NCBI GenBank assembly: GCA_026724425.1
Contig: JAIUCV010001094.1
Location: 1 to 64,000 of the forward strand
DNA from: Erythrophleum ivorense
Taxonomy: Eukaryota; Streptophyta; Magnoliopsida; Fabales; Fabaceae
DNA length: 64,000 bases
Direction: 5' to 3'
A program made the translations under genes and the position numbers. Positions 36,424 through 49,086 of the stretch are shown here, in pieces. How positions within the stretch are numbered: the first letter of the stretch is position 1; each line of letters begins with the position of its first letter. The notes beneath the pieces were generated by a model. It ran no database searches. It was not told the origin of the DNA and saw nothing but the letters and a program-made list of their open reading frames with translations.

Positions 36424-39028
36424 TGTAACACCCCGAGATTAATGAAGGATAATTATAATGAATTAGGAATTAATATGGGTTTAATTAAGAAAATTAATTA
36501 AGAGAGATAGATATTAATTTAGGCCTTATGATCAATTTAATTATGCTTTAACCTAAATGTAAAAGCCCAATCTTAGTATTGGGGAGATCCAATTCCATTT
36601 TTTAGAGGTCCATCATTGATTTTGTGCAGACCTAAACTTAAATAGACCTATAAAGCTTACCCAACAAACCAAAATCTGAACCTACTTAGACTTAGGCCTT
36701 TAAGTCAGCCTACAACCCAACTAAAACCCCTAAAACCCTAAATTCACTTTAGCCTTCTCCCTATTTTGTAGAAAATGCAAAAGGCACAAGGGAAATTCGG
36801 AGGTCCAAAAGGGAGGTTAGGGTTAGCAACATATTTCCATCTTTTCTCACTTTTAGAGCAAGATTCAGCCAGGGTAACCTTCATGAAACTTAATCCTCTC
36901 TTCTTCCTCTTCAATTTAACCAAATTGGTTTTTTATTTGGAGTATTTTTCACCCTCCACCCAAGTCTGAAACTAATTATTATGAGTTGCTTTTGTATGAT
37001 TTTCAGAGGTTGAGGCTAAGGGTGTTGTTAGGTAAGTGTTTCCTTCCCATTTTGATGCATTTTCTGCTACTTTGAGACCCCTATAGATTACTTATAATAT
37101 GAGTGCTGATTTTGTGTGAATTTGTCTAGAAAGTTGAGTGGTATTTTGGAGTTTCTGGGTGGGTAAAGCTCAAGTCTAAATTTAGGACTCCTTAGTGGCT
37201 AGGTAAGTGTCCTTTAGGTAGTCATTAGTAATTTAACTCCTTAAGTGTATGGTTTGCTGCTATAAATGATAATTAAGAGTTGTAATTACCTAACTTTGTG
37301 ATCATAAGGTGAATCAGCACTATTGTTAGTCGTCAAGATTGTTTGCAAAGTGAGGTAACTTAGTTCATTCTAATTATTTGCATCAATTTAATCTTATATC
37401 TATTGCATCTATTGATTTTGAATGCTAAATGAATGGTTGACTATCTAAATTGTTGTGTTTGGACCTTGTGTGCATCCATAGTGGAGTTATGCTGTAGCTA
37501 CCACTCATGTGCCATGTTTCAATCGGACACCAGGTTGTGATCAGACCCCTGAATACACTGAGCCCTGGTTGCACTCAAAAGGAAAGTGGCACCATCGATG
37601 GGGCTTTCCCTATGTTATTGGCCTTTAACATATTATATATGATTACTAGTATGGGATAGTAGTCACCGATAGCTCAATTATTGCATTTGCTGATATGATT
37701 GATGTTTCTAATTCCTATATGATTAAAATGCATATATGTTGATTAAATTGGTTCATATGAATGAAATTTATCTTTGGTTACTGAAATTTTCATCTCCCCT
37801 CGTTTTATGAGCTAACTATTTCAAATGAAGGTTCTTCGAGTAAGGATAAAGGGAAGCAAGTAGATGAACATCTATGAGCTGAGACTATGTGTGGGGAATA
37901 CTACAATTGGATTAATCTAACTTAAGGTAGATGCTAATTTTGTTGTTCTTTTATATAGCATCATCCTGTAATCATGTTGCCAAGGGTAGAAACTTTTGGG
38001 TTTTGAAATCAAAGTGTAACTAAAAGGAAAAAAGACCTTATATTAGTTACAATATGATGTATGGATTCTTTTGTAACCTAATATAAAACCTTGCTAATAT
38101 TGAAAATATAATTATGTGTTGCTTTGAATGTTAATTTTGAACTAGTAATGTTAGAGCCTCTACTAGAATTTACATTTGAATGATAATGGTTATGGCTTTT
38201 GTATTTCTTAGTTTCAAAATTCATAATTTGCTAATATATGGTAGATGGATGGATAGAGATCATCACCTAAGTGTTGAATTGATTAAAATTGGTATGCTGA
38301 GTAATTTAGTTAGTTGGATGCTATTGAAACCTTACAAATTTAGATAAAATGACCCTAGGATGTTGTTAGAGGGAGATCTGGTATGTGTGGGATAAAATTT
38401 AGAGAGTTTAGGTGCAGATTGGGGTTGAGCCTTAGCCAAAACTACATAAGTCATAGCTAATGAACTTCTAGAGACTAGGAGTGCCATGGCACAAGACGCC
38501 TCACCATGGCACAAGTTCGTGATTTTCACCCAGGAGGGTAATAGAAAGTAACTTTGCCATGGCACAAATCGAGGAAATTAAATGGTGGGCTCTAGGATGG
38601 CCTCTCATTGCAGCACTATGTAGTTAGCTATAGTGAGACTCAAGACAGCGGCACATCTTGCCATGGCATGAGGGTAGCTCACTGTGGTGAGAATTGTGAA
38701 GAAATGAATAGTGAGTGCCTAAGGAGTGCTTCACTGCGACAAGATAGATTTATGTCACAACGAGAGTTGTATAATTTAGGAAATAGCTCCAATAACAAAC
38801 CAAGTCATGGCGCGGGCATAACTTGGGAACAATTATAAAATGGTTTTGTGGATAGAGAATCAGTGATAAAGTGAATTGAAAGCTTTATTTGATAACCTAA
38901 ATATCAAAGTTCAAATTTTTCTCATTTTTCCCTAATTTACCTATTTGCAAATAATTTAGGCCTTGATTCATAATCATTAGATGCACAATTAACCTTAATT
39001 ACTATAATTAGGAGTTAGGGATATTACA
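36424..39028 (+). repeat. Solo LTR C, a third family
   Basis: 2605 bases from TGTAACACCCCGAGATTAATG to TTAGGGATATTACA, flanked by CTGCA (36419-36423) and CTACA (39029-39033), 4 of 5 identical. The M LTR on the other strand around 45320-45340 shows the uninterrupted site. No internal domain, so a solo LTR. It contains CCATGG palindrome repeats (38481-38815). Its 5' and 3' parts are not recognisably family L or M; the terminal TGTAACACCCC suggests a Gypsy-type LTR. The frames at 36775 and 38608 carry no recognisable domain. Confidence 0.78.
38481..38815 (+). repeat. Dispersed CCATGGCA palindrome repeats in LTR C
   Basis: GTGCCATGGCAC (38481-38492) and TGCCATGGCA (38659-38668) are perfect palindromes; CACCATGGCACAAG (38502), TTGCCATGGCAC (38554) and degenerate forms such as GTCATGGCGCG (38804) follow. 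The copies often end in CACAAG. Confidence 0.7.
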
Positions 39029-41188
39029 CTACATCCATTCCCATTGCCCCTCTTTGATTCAAAGCCTCAACTCATTAAATATAACATGTAGAACATGACA
39101 TATAACTGATGCAAGGCATTATAGCATATATTGTGAAAACAACTGATACAATACAATGCACATTAAGCTCAAACAAATCTATATGCATTTAAGTAAAGAG
39201 TAAGCTACCTTATATAGGTGAAAAGAAGCCAATAAAACCCCTAACCTTCCTACTCTTTTTCTTGCTCCTTCTTCTTTTCCTTTATGTTTTACATTTATAA
39301 TAGGATGGAGCCTCATTAGCTTGTCCAAAAAATATAACATGAACATAGCATCATCATCTTAGGCTCATAACGACTTCTCTTAAACTTTTTTTGACTTTTA
39401 ACTATGAATTAGGCCACTTAAAGTATACTTAAAACTCTTTCTTGCATACTTTCAAGATACATGCCTACTAGGTGGCAATTATAACATCTAAAATGCTTAA
39501 CTTTTACCATATTTGAGGGCTTAAACTTATGAAATTCTTTTTCGGTTTTAACTTCCCATAATTAGACTTTCACTTAAGCTTTAGGTTAGGGATTTCACTA
39601 AACATGGATCCTAGGCAAAATTATGCTTCTAGAATTCATAATTCAAGCCATAATTCCATACTTACTATTCATATGGTCATTGATATTATTCATTTAGTAT
39701 TTTCACCTTTTGAGATATTAGAACTCATTATGTAACCTTAAACCTCAAGGGGTAACTTATGAAATTCAACTTCTAGGCTTCAAAATTTCATCATTTATAG
39801 TATATATTACTCTATTAGGATTCATTAGAGGCATCACAACCTTGCTCAAATAAACCTAACACCAATTGGTCATATATTGCCCTTTCTTGAACCCTAAATA
39901 TTCAACTTCCAAAATGTAGCTTCTAAATTCAATCTAATGCTTCCATTATTGTTCTTACATCATTTTAAGACTATCCATACCCCTAAAATCACTTGAACAA
40001 CTTCTTAGGCCCTTTAATTCCTTCATGGACAAGGCACCATAAAAACCCTAACTTGGAGATTTTATGGTTTCAATCAATTCTAGGCTAAATTCTTATTCCT
40101 TGCATCATAAAACATCTAAATACACAAACTAGAGTTGAAAACAACATGGTTCCTCCCTCCTCCATGCCTTGGCCAAAATCATACATATTATAGTCTAACT
40201 TACTATTTTCAAGGATTCAATAGAAACAAATGTTGGATATAGAATCCTTGCCTTAGGAAAAATTCCCTTCCTATTTTCTTTCTCAAGGCCAAACTATTTA
40301 AGGCCAAGAAACGCACAATTTTCCAAGTGTTTTAGCTAGAAACTTACCTCAATGTAGAGTATTCTTCGCGTAGACTAATTTCCACTAAATAGTTTCTTGA
40401 AAAAAGCTTTTTTTTTTTTTATGTTGGGCTAGATCTAGACTTCAAATTTTCATGAAAAGAAAACCGCCATTAGAAAGCCCTTAGAGAGTGGATTAATCTT
40501 CTTAACTAGTGTGAGGTGAAACAAAGCCGTTTACTTACTTAAAACGAGGCTTGAATTCTATCTATCTCTCTTCCCTTCTTCAAAATGCCATTAGTGGCTT
40601 CAAAATATCAAAATGGAAGGTTGAAGAAGAAAATAGGATGTCGCTTGCTTAAGAAGCTTCATTTTATAATATTTTTAAATTGACTATTTTGCCTCTAGTT
40701 ACAAATTCATTTTGCTCATACTCATATTTTAGGTTTTCCAATATCTAACTACTCTCTACACAATTTTAAGTTCTCTTTCACATAAAAACATTATTTTTGA
40801 GATTTAGATGGATTAAAATAGTGAAAAATAGCTTTACTTATAGTCATAGCACTGTTTATGTCATTTTACGTACCATAAAGATTTTAACTAATTTTCACTG
40901 TTCCTGGTTTTCAGGATCTCTGAAAACCTTAGTAAGTTTAATTTTGGCATTTAAAACTCTTTCTTTTGAGTTTCTAAAATTTTGTTCAAAATTACAATTT
41001 TGCCACTGATGCACAATTTTAATATGTTTAGCCACTTTGACTCCATTTTTGTTCTATATATGATTTCATAACCTTATTTTTTGATGTTCCAATTAATATT
41101 CTACCCTTAATTGACCTTAATTCATTTTACTTTAAGGTCTTCTTTCATTTACATACCAATTCCAATTCAATTAAAAAGTCTTGTTGCA
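39029..41188 (-). repeat. Family M solo LTR, piece 3 of 3 (5' part)
   Basis: Reverse complement of about 43144-45340. Matching segments include the CTCTGCATTGAGATAAG stretch (40352 against 43969), the GGTAAGTAAA leader stretch and the start TGCAACAAGACTTTTTAA (minus strand, 41188). No gene. Confidence 0.75.
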
Positions 41189-41424
41189 CGTTAAAGCAAG
41201 CTCTATGCCATTGGTATAGCAATGGCAGCTATTTTGTTTATAATGGATTTGTTATGAGTGAGAGTGAGCCTACTCTCTGTGTGAAGATACAAGGTGCATT
41301 TATTTTCATTATTGCAATTTGTTGATGATTTAATTTTTACTAGAAAAATTAGAAGATGATTGTTGAATTCAAGAAAGATATGACGAGAAGATATGAAATA
41401 AGTGATATGGGACTGTTACTATTA
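41189..41424 (+). pseudogene. Ty1/Copia reverse transcriptase remnant, second piece
   Basis: Continues the Copia gene cut at 17822. The frame from about 41192 reads LKQALCHWYSNGSYFVYNGF and SESEPTLCVKIQGA, equivalent to the LKQAPRAWY..I..YF..NGF and SE.EPTLY blocks. After a one-base shift comes VDDLIFT (41324-41344), the catalytic YVDD block with its Tyr lost, then, after another shift, EFKKDMTRRYEISDMGLL (41366-41419). It is cut at about 41424 where an N-type LTR starts. Confidence 0.88.
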
Positions 41425-43030
41425 CATCCTAGAAATTAGTTAGTGGGAGTTTTAGAGAAATAGGAGTTAAAATAAGAAAACTAGGAAGTTAAATTAAAGG
41501 GGAATTTTTCAAGGAAAGTTATTAGAAGAATGAACTAATTAGGAGCTTTATTCAATTAATTAATAATTAAGTAAATAGTCTTTAATTATAATTTGCTTAA
41601 TTAACTCATAAGTGATGAATGAAATTTGAGGATTTAACAATTGGTATTAAGGGAAAGTTATTTGGATGCAAATACCTTTAAGAATTAAATTAAATACCCT
41701 TAGAAATACCAAAAGCATGTGAATTAAGGAAGAACCCATTAAAACACCCCAAGCCCACTCCTCTTTAGCCTAAAATGTAGCACTTAGTAGCACAACTAAT
41801 TAAAACACTTATCTTCATCATTTTGAAGCAAAAAAAATAATGTCTAAAGAAAGAAAAAAGAGAGATACAATGTGGGAAAGGGAAACTCCATAGGTGGCAA
41901 TGTTTTGGAGCTTGCATGAAGGGAATTTTATGATTTTTAACCAAGATAAGTGAAGGAAAACTTCTTTTAGTCCTCATAAGCTACAATTTGGTCCAAATAG
42001 ATTTTAAGTTGGTTAAGGTTTTTTTGGTTTGAGGTTAAAAGAACTTGAAAGTTGGGGCTAAATGTGAGGAAGAAAATGAAAAAGAAGGAAAAAAAAACCA
42101 AGTGGTAAGTAAATTTCTTCTTCACCATATCTTGTTGCTAATGAAATTATTAAGAGATGAATAGTTCTATTTCGACTCTTCACTGTGCAAAATTTTAAGG
42201 AAGGAATTTAGGAGTTTTAAGCTTTGGAAATTGACATTAGTGGCTTGAGAAAAATTAGACTTTGAAATTATGTAATTTCCCAACCTTTTCTTCTCTTAAA
42301 TTTTGATTTGTGTGAATGGATATAAGTCTTAAAAATCTTATAGTTTTGGCTAAACTATAAAAAAGAACAAATGGAAATTTTAATGTTTGGTTATGATAGC
42401 ATTTTCTAGTTATGACCATGATACAAGATTAGCATTAAATGGTTTGAAAGCTTAAAGCCTTGAAATTAGGTAAGATGCCACTTTTGGTTGGAGTTGTGAC
42501 TAAGTTTAACTAGAGTATTTTAGTATGATTATATTGACATGATTGTGGTTGATGTTTAGCAATTAGGCCTTATTACCTTGCTTGAAGAATTAAAGACTAA
42601 TTAATGGAGTTAAAAGCCTAAATTGAGTTAGGTAACTAGAACTACAATTCTCTTTGTATGTGCTTTGGAATTAAATTAATATACATTATATTGAATTGAT
42701 GAGATTGTGAATTTGTTGCTGTGACTGAGATATGTTGTGGGTATACGTATTGTAATTATGGAAGGGAGTTGGAAGCCTACAAGCACCTCCCTAGCATGTG
42801 TGATGGAAGAGAGACAAAAGCCCATAGGCACCTTGTAAGGAATTATATCCATATTAGTGGAGACTAAAGCTAAAAGGCACCTTTTCTTTTTACATGGCTA
42901 CTAATAGTATTGTTGATTGTGTCTATATCTATTGTCATATTTCACATATCATGCATACTATGTTTGTATTTTCTACTGGTTCTAAATTCTTAATATATAT
43001 ATATATTGTGAGTGTGTTGTTGGTTATTGA
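41425..43030 (+). repeat. Family N LTR-like sequence, copy 1
   Basis: Begins near TTACATCCTAGAAATTAG in the Copia frame and resembles 46128-47160 (shared order: CCATTAAAACACCCCAA type segment, TTAGAGTT/TAACTAGAG, AACTACAATTCTC). It contains a short repeat of AAAAGCCCATAGGCACC type (42760-42885), which may be this family's counterpart of the family L array. The end is unclear. No gene. Confidence 0.5.
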
Positions 43031-43143
43031 TGTCATGCCCAATAATTATGTGGTACATATCAAAGATAAAAGGAATTTTAATTAATAAATTGGGATTTTA
43101 GATAAATTAATTTCAATTATAATTTGCCTAATTAAATTATGAG
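43031..43143 (+). repeat. Family N LTR-like sequence, copy 2, 5' end
   Basis: Starts TGTCATGCCCAATAATTATG; AATTATAATTTGCCTAATTAA matches 41582-41604 of copy 1. Interrupted by the M LTR and resumes at 46128. Confidence 0.5.
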
Positions 43144-46127
43144 TGTAATATTTAGCTTTTTAACTGAACTGGAACCAGTATGTTAAAAAAAGAGGACCCT
43201 AAAGTAAAATAAATTAAAGATAAAAAATGATAGAATATTAATTAGAATATCAAGAAATGGGTTATAAAGTCACTTACAGAGCAAAAACAAAGCTAAAATG
43301 GCTAAATAGAGTAAAAGGTTACATCAGTGGCAAAATTGTAATTTTCAGCAAAATTTTAGAAATTTAAGAAAAAGAGTTTTAAATATTAAAATTAAGCTCA
43401 CTAGTGTTTTTAGAGGGCTTGAAAACTATAGAGATTGTTAGAATTAGTTAAAACACTTATGAAATGCAAAATGAGATAGACAGTGCTATGACCATAAGCA
43501 GAGCTATTTTCCAATCATTTAAACCATCTAAAGCCCAAAAATAAGGTTTTTATGTGAAAGAGCACTCAAAATTGTTAGGTATAGTTAGATATTGAAAAGA
43601 CTAAAAAATGAGTTCGAATGGTGTGAATTTACAAACAAGGGCAAAATGGCCATTTTAAAAAATTATAAAATAAGACTTCTTAAGTAAGCCACACCCTATC
43701 ATCTTCTTCACCCTTATATTTTCAGCCAAGGAAGCCATTAATGGCATCTTGAGAAAAGGAGGAGAGAGAGAGAGATTTCAAGCCCTAATTTAGGTAAGTA
43801 AATGATCTTGTTTTACCTCGCACCAATTAGAAAGATTAATCTACTCTCTGAGAGCTTTCTAATGGTGGTTTTCTTTTCATGAAAGTTTAAAATTTGAATT
43901 TGACCCAACACAAAAAGAAACTCCTTTCAAGAAACTATTCGGTGAAAATTAATCAACGCGAAAAGTACTCTGCATTGAGATAAGTTTCTAGCTAAAACAC
44001 TTAAAATTTTTGTATTCCTTGGCCTTTTATGGTTCAACCAAGAGAGAGAAAGTGAGGAGGGAAGTTTTTCTTCCTATGTTCTTGATGAATTCAAGGGTTT
44101 TAGTATGCAAACATTTCATATCTAACATTTATTTCCATTGAATCCTTAAAAATAACAAGTTAGACCATTATATGTGTAAGTTCAGCCAAGCATGGAAGAG
44201 GGGGAAACCATGTTGTTTTTAACTCCTAATTAGTGTGTTTAGATGTTTTATGATGCAAGTAATAAGAATCTAAGCCTAAAATTGAATGAATCTATTAAAT
44301 TTCTATGTTAGGGTTTTTAGTGCACATATTTGGCCATATAGGAATTGAAGGGTCTAGGAAGTTGTTCGATTGATTCTAAGGATAAGGATAGTCTTAAAAT
44401 GATATAAGAACACTAACAGAAGCATTAGATTGAATTTAGAAGCTATATTTTGGAAGATGAATTTTTAGGGTTCAAGAAAGGGCAATATGAGAACATTTGG
44501 TATTAGTTTTGTTTGAGCAAGTTTATGATGTTTTTAATGAGTCCTAATAGGGTTATATAGATTATATATAATGAAATGTTGAAGTCTAGAGGTTGAATTT
44601 TAGAAGTTATCCCTTAAGACTCAAAATTACACAATGAGCTCTAATATGTCAAAAAGTGAAAATACCAAATAAATAGTGCCAATGACCATATAAATAGTAA
44701 CATGTGAACTTTGGTGGCCTGAATTATGGATTAGGGGGCTTTGGATTGCTTAGGAACCATGCTAAGTAAAGTTCCCAATCTTAAGCCTAAGTAAATAGTA
44801 ATTATGGGGAGTTATAATCCAACAAGGGGTTTCATAAGTTTAGGCCCTCAAATATGGTAAAAATTAAGTATTTTAGATGATGTAATTGTCACCTAATATG
44901 CAAAAACCTTGAATGTATGTAAAAGAGGGTTTTAAGTGCACTTTAAGTGGCCTAATGCAGAATTAAAAGTCAAAGAAGTTTATGAGAAGTTGTTATAAGT
45001 TTAAGATGAGGATGTTATGTTCATGTTATATCTTAGGACTAGTGAGACTCCATCCTAATATAGGTGTAGAGTAGAAAAGGAAAAATAAAAGGAAAAGGAC
45101 CAAGAAAAAGAGTAGAAAGGTTAGAGATTTTATTGGCTTCCTTTCACCTATACAAGTTAACTTACTCTTCCCTACTTAGTTGCATGTAGATTTGCTTGAG
45201 CTTGATATACATTGTATTGTATTAGTTGTTCTCATAGTATATTCTATAATGTCTTGCATCAATTATATGTCATATTTTGCATGTTATGTTTAATAAGTTG
45301 AGACTTAAAAACAAAGAGGGGTAATGAGAATGAATGCAATAATTCTCCCAAGCCCAAGAGAAAAAGCCTAGGCTAAGATAAATTCATGGCCATGATGGAG
45401 CATGTTGGAAGCATGTAAAACATTTATGTTAGTTTCTATGTTATGATTGTATGACCATGTGTACTTGCATTATTCTTGCTTAACTGTCTCATGCATATAT
45501 TGGTGATTAGAGTATAACTATTAAGATTCTCTTGAATCTCACCCTTATTTCTATTTTTCCAGCTAACCAGTGCCAGGTAGAAGTACCACTAATTGAAAAG
45601 GAAATGAAGCAAAATGATATTTAAAAATAGAAAACCTTGGATCATACATGTATTTGAATTTCTTTTTTGTATCATCATGATGAGTTGACATATCAGCAAT
45701 GTATAATATGGATCTAGTACTTTGTTATTAGTGATGTAATGTTAGTTTAAGTTATTTAGTATTTGATAAAGCTTGAGTACTTAGTTACTTTTATTTGATA
45801 CTTATGATTTTTGTATTTTCCCTATCTGTAAGTTCTAGGCTAAAATGCGACGATTTACTTGGTCTAGATAGAAATGTTTATAAGAGGAAACTCTGCTAGA
45901 TTTTTCACAAAATGTAATGTAAAATTTCTCAGGTTTTAATTGATAAGATAAATGGTGATAAAGGATTACCAAAGGATTATCCACTAAAATTAGAAGGACA
46001 TGGAATTATGGAAAAATAAATGAATGTATTTTGAAATTTTTGGATATAGTACTTACTTGCATGAGTAAATGGACTTGCTAATGAACCATAATAGCTAAAA
46101 GAAGAGCTAGTTAGCTAAGGTGTTATA
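43144..46127 (+). repeat. Family M LTR, plus copy
   Basis: 2984 bases, TGTAATATTTAGC to AAGGTGTTATA, uninterrupted; the inverted partner of the M LTR at 17823-41188. It serves as the reference for the empty insertion sites of Athila and LTR C. It inserted within an N-type LTR, as the N sequence continues on both sides, but no clear duplication remains (atgag / gcgaa). A TATA-like AATTATAAAATAAG is at 43661, and the conserved TTGAATCTCACCC...CTAACC block is at 45532-45566. Confidence 0.7.
43661..43671 (+). promoter_or_regulatory. Putative LTR TATA box (family M)
   Basis: AATTATAAAAT followed by AAGACTTCTTAAGTAAG, the same arrangement as in family L at 7436. Confidence 0.4.
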
Positions 46128-47170
46128 GCGAACATGAAGGAAATCTAAAAAAAGTTAAGTGTGAGCATTTTTGGAAAAAAATTATTATTTGGATTAAATT
46201 TCCTTAAGGAATTTAGCTTGGTGGCATCTGAAATACCTAAATATAAGGAATTAAAGAAAGCCCAACTAGAACACCCAACCTATTTTCTTTATTAGCCAGC
46301 TTAGCATTCATCAGTCTAAAAACAAAACCCAATAACCCTTTAACACATCCTAACCTATTTCCATTTTGGAACTCATGATAAGAAAGTAAGAAAGAGACAT
46401 CGTATTTAGAAAGGGAAGAGAGAACATCAATTGAAGACCTTCAAGCTCTTCCACAAAGATGAAAGAAGCAATTTCAGCTGAGGTGAGTTCAAGAAAAAAA
46501 GAGTTGTTTTCTTTCTTTATTTTATAATCCCATCCAATTATTTTTTTTCATTTAGGATAAATAATTTCTAATTTAAGGTTGTTAAACTTTAAGGCTTTCG
46601 ACTTGGGTAAGGAGGAAAAGAAAAAGGCATAAAAAATTAGTGCATAATGGTAAATCTTCCACTATCTTAATCTATATTTGTACTTTAAATGGAATTTAAG
46701 CTTTCTAGTTACTATATTTGTGTTGTGGTTGAAGCTTACAAATTATGATGGGGTGTGATCTAACTTTGTGAATTTTGAATAGAGTTTGGAGAAGCCAAGC
46801 CTTCAATTGGTGAGTAATCTTCTTAAATTGAATCATGGCTTTAGGGCTTGGATTGGAATTAATTCTATATTGCCATTTCTTTTCTTTGGCTAAATTTTAA
46901 TGGTTTGAAATTTGAATTTTGAAGCTTACTCTTGGGCTTTAAAAGCTTGAGGATTTAAGAGACTTGAAAATGAGTAAGTATGAGTTTAATTAGAGTTGAA
47001 ATTAGGATATCTTAATACAATGTGGCATTGATATGTTGCTTAGTTATACTTGCAACTCTAGGCTTGAGTTGAACTATTAGAAGGCCTTAGTATACACTTA
47101 AGTAATAGCAAAGTTTATATCTAATTTAAGTAACCAAAACTACAATTCTCATTATATGCAATTTGTCATA
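46128..47170 (+). repeat. Family N LTR-like sequence, copy 2, remainder
   Basis: Continues the N copy after the M insertion (AAATTTCCTTAAGGAATT, CCCAACTAGAACACCC, then AACTACAATTCTC at 47134). The 3' border is not defined. No coding sequence. Confidence 0.5.
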
Positions 47171-47978
47171 ACCACTAATTTCTATAAAATCCAAGATATT
47201 AAAGGTGAATTCAAAAGGATGACAAAGAGGAACTAGAGGTGTAATCAAAATAAAAGGAAAAGGCTAAAAGAGAAAAAAAGCAAACAGAAGAAAAAGGGAC
47301 CAGTCTAATTGTAAAGTAGGAAAAATCAAGGATATAAATAACATAAGAATTAACATGAGAAACTATATTTGTCACCATAATATGATAAAATAAGGCTAGC
47401 AGATTAACCAGATGAAGTCTGTTCAATCAAATCCTTGACGGTGTACAAATTAAGATTATTGATGACAATCTTTCAGACTATATTTTTTTAGACTATTTTA
47501 AGTCTCTGAAACCTCTAAATAGATATTTTTAATAAAGAAGAGAGTTTAAAATTTAGCATGGAGCAGTTAGTTTCTAAAAAAACTAAGAAATGAGTTCAAG
47601 TGAATGAATTAAAGTGTAGGAACATAGTGGTCATTTTTGAAAAAGTTATAAAACCTAACTTTTATATAAGTGTTATGCCACCTCCATTCTCTTATATGTA
47701 ACAAACCTTTTGTAGCTCCAAATGCTCAACCATGAGGGCATGAAAAGAGGGAGGAGAGAGAAGAAAAAGAAAGGCAAAATAAGTAAGGAAACATGCAAAA
47801 TTTTGCTATGTAATAGTTATGAAACATCTTCGTTTCTTTATGCTCTTTCTTATGGTAGATTTGGTTTCTTAAAAAGGTGAAAATTGTGGCTATCACCTTG
47901 AGTAAAAAAGGCAATTTTAGGAAACCAAATATACCACAAGAATCTACATCTAAGGAGCTTTTAAGAAAGGTATGATAT
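47171..47978 (+). repeat. Degenerate LTR 5' part
   Basis: Resembles the first third of M and L LTRs: the AAATGAGTTCAAGTGAATG segment, GGTCATTTTTGAAAAAGTTATAAAACC (near 47630, TATA-like) and a leader with GAGGGAGGAGAGAG. Cut at 47978 by the next LTR remnant. The short frames in it have no recognisable domain. Confidence 0.45.
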
Positions 47979-48152
47979 TGTAACGTTTGATTTTTGTCAA
48001 AAGACGAAAACGGATGTATTTTCAAAGCAAATATGCATAGCGCAATGCTAAGAAATTCATTATTTTATGTCCTTTCTCCTTGCTCCTTCATGGAATGCAT
48101 GATGTGAAGCATGAGAATGGCATAAGATAAGTTAAGAAATTATGGTGTTACA
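47979..48152 (+). repeat. Family L 5' LTR with a 3.5 kb internal deletion
   Basis: Only 174 bases: about 50 from the LTR start (TGTAACGTTTGATTTTTG) joined to the last ~120 (CATAGCGCAATGCTAAGAAA to GGTGTTACA). The 3' part matches 60061-60176. Directly followed by a primer-binding site, so it is a true 5' LTR position. Confidence 0.8.
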
Positions 48153-48157
48153 TTTAT

Positions 48158-48173
48158 TGGTATCAAAGCAAAG
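48158..48173 (+). other. tRNA-iMet primer-binding site
   Basis: TGGTATCAAAGCAAAG, five bases after the LTR end; equals the TGGTATCAGAGC site of tRNA-iMet-primed plant retroelements with one change in the core. Confidence 0.8.
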
Positions 48174-48902
48174 TTCTAGGCTCTCTCAGATTGGATTTGG
48201 CTTGAGGATGTAGCATTAGGGCTATGTAAAGGCTAGAATGAATAGGTAGAACCTTGTATAAAACATTTTGGGTGTGTGAAGATAGTTTGTGGCTTTGTTC
48301 ATGATAAGTAAGTTGTATGCTGGTCTTAGTGTAGTTAGTGGACACTGGGAAAGAGTAGCCTCTAGAGTAGCTTGAGCAGAGTTGAGTGATCTGACGACTA
48401 GAGTTTGATGAGATATGATAGCTCGCCAGGGTCAGTGGCAAGTCCTAGATATAAACGATGAGAAATGATCTCGTTAATAGGAAGAGACTTGCTAAAGAGA
48501 GTATGTAAGGCCTAATTCTTCCTGGTAGTCATACTCAGGCTATTCCGAGATGTCCTGCTTAATGCAGAGACAAGTAGTGATGCAGCGTGGTATGAAATGA
48601 GACTGCGGCTACATAGGACCAGTTTAGAAGGGAAATGAGAAGAGAGTTATCTGCTAGCCACAACACCCAAATGTTTAGATAAGTATTAGAGCTCAAAAGG
48701 TTAATTCCCTCAGGCCCGAAGTTTGAGTTACAAGCTACACCCTAGAGTCCAACAGCCCAGAGATGACAATTAATTATCTATGAGTGAAGCAAGAGGTAGA
48801 ACCTTCTAGCTTGATGATGGGCTGGATATAAAGACCATGAGGCTCGGGTTGGTGGCTAAAGATGAAAATCCCATCCCTAGAAAGGTAAGCCAATCAGAGG
48901 CT

Positions 48903-49086
48903 GTTAGCCGCAGCCAATTAGTTGCTTAGTCGCAGCCAATTATTCCAGGTAGCAGTAAGGCAATTCAGAGAATTTCTCACTGCTGCCAATTAAGAAGTTA
49001 GCTGTGGCCAATATTCAGATAGGAAAACTAGGGTGAACCTGAGGCTAGTTAGCTACGACGATTGATATGTTAGCTGCGGTGAATGA
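48903..49086 (+). repeat. GTTAGCCGCAGCCAATTA array
   Basis: Six degenerate copies: GTTAGCCGCAGCCAATTA, CTTAGTCGCAGCCAATTA, GCTGCCAATTA, GTTAGCTGTGGCCAAT, GTTAGCTACGACGATTGAT and GTTAGCTGCGGTGAATGA, at 15-45 base spacing. Confidence 0.65.

Noticed and set aside
42992..43010. Short AT, CT, GT and CA runs (also near 32145, 58135 and 55378) as functional elements
   Set aside because: Ordinary microsatellites within LTRs, with nothing to set them apart.
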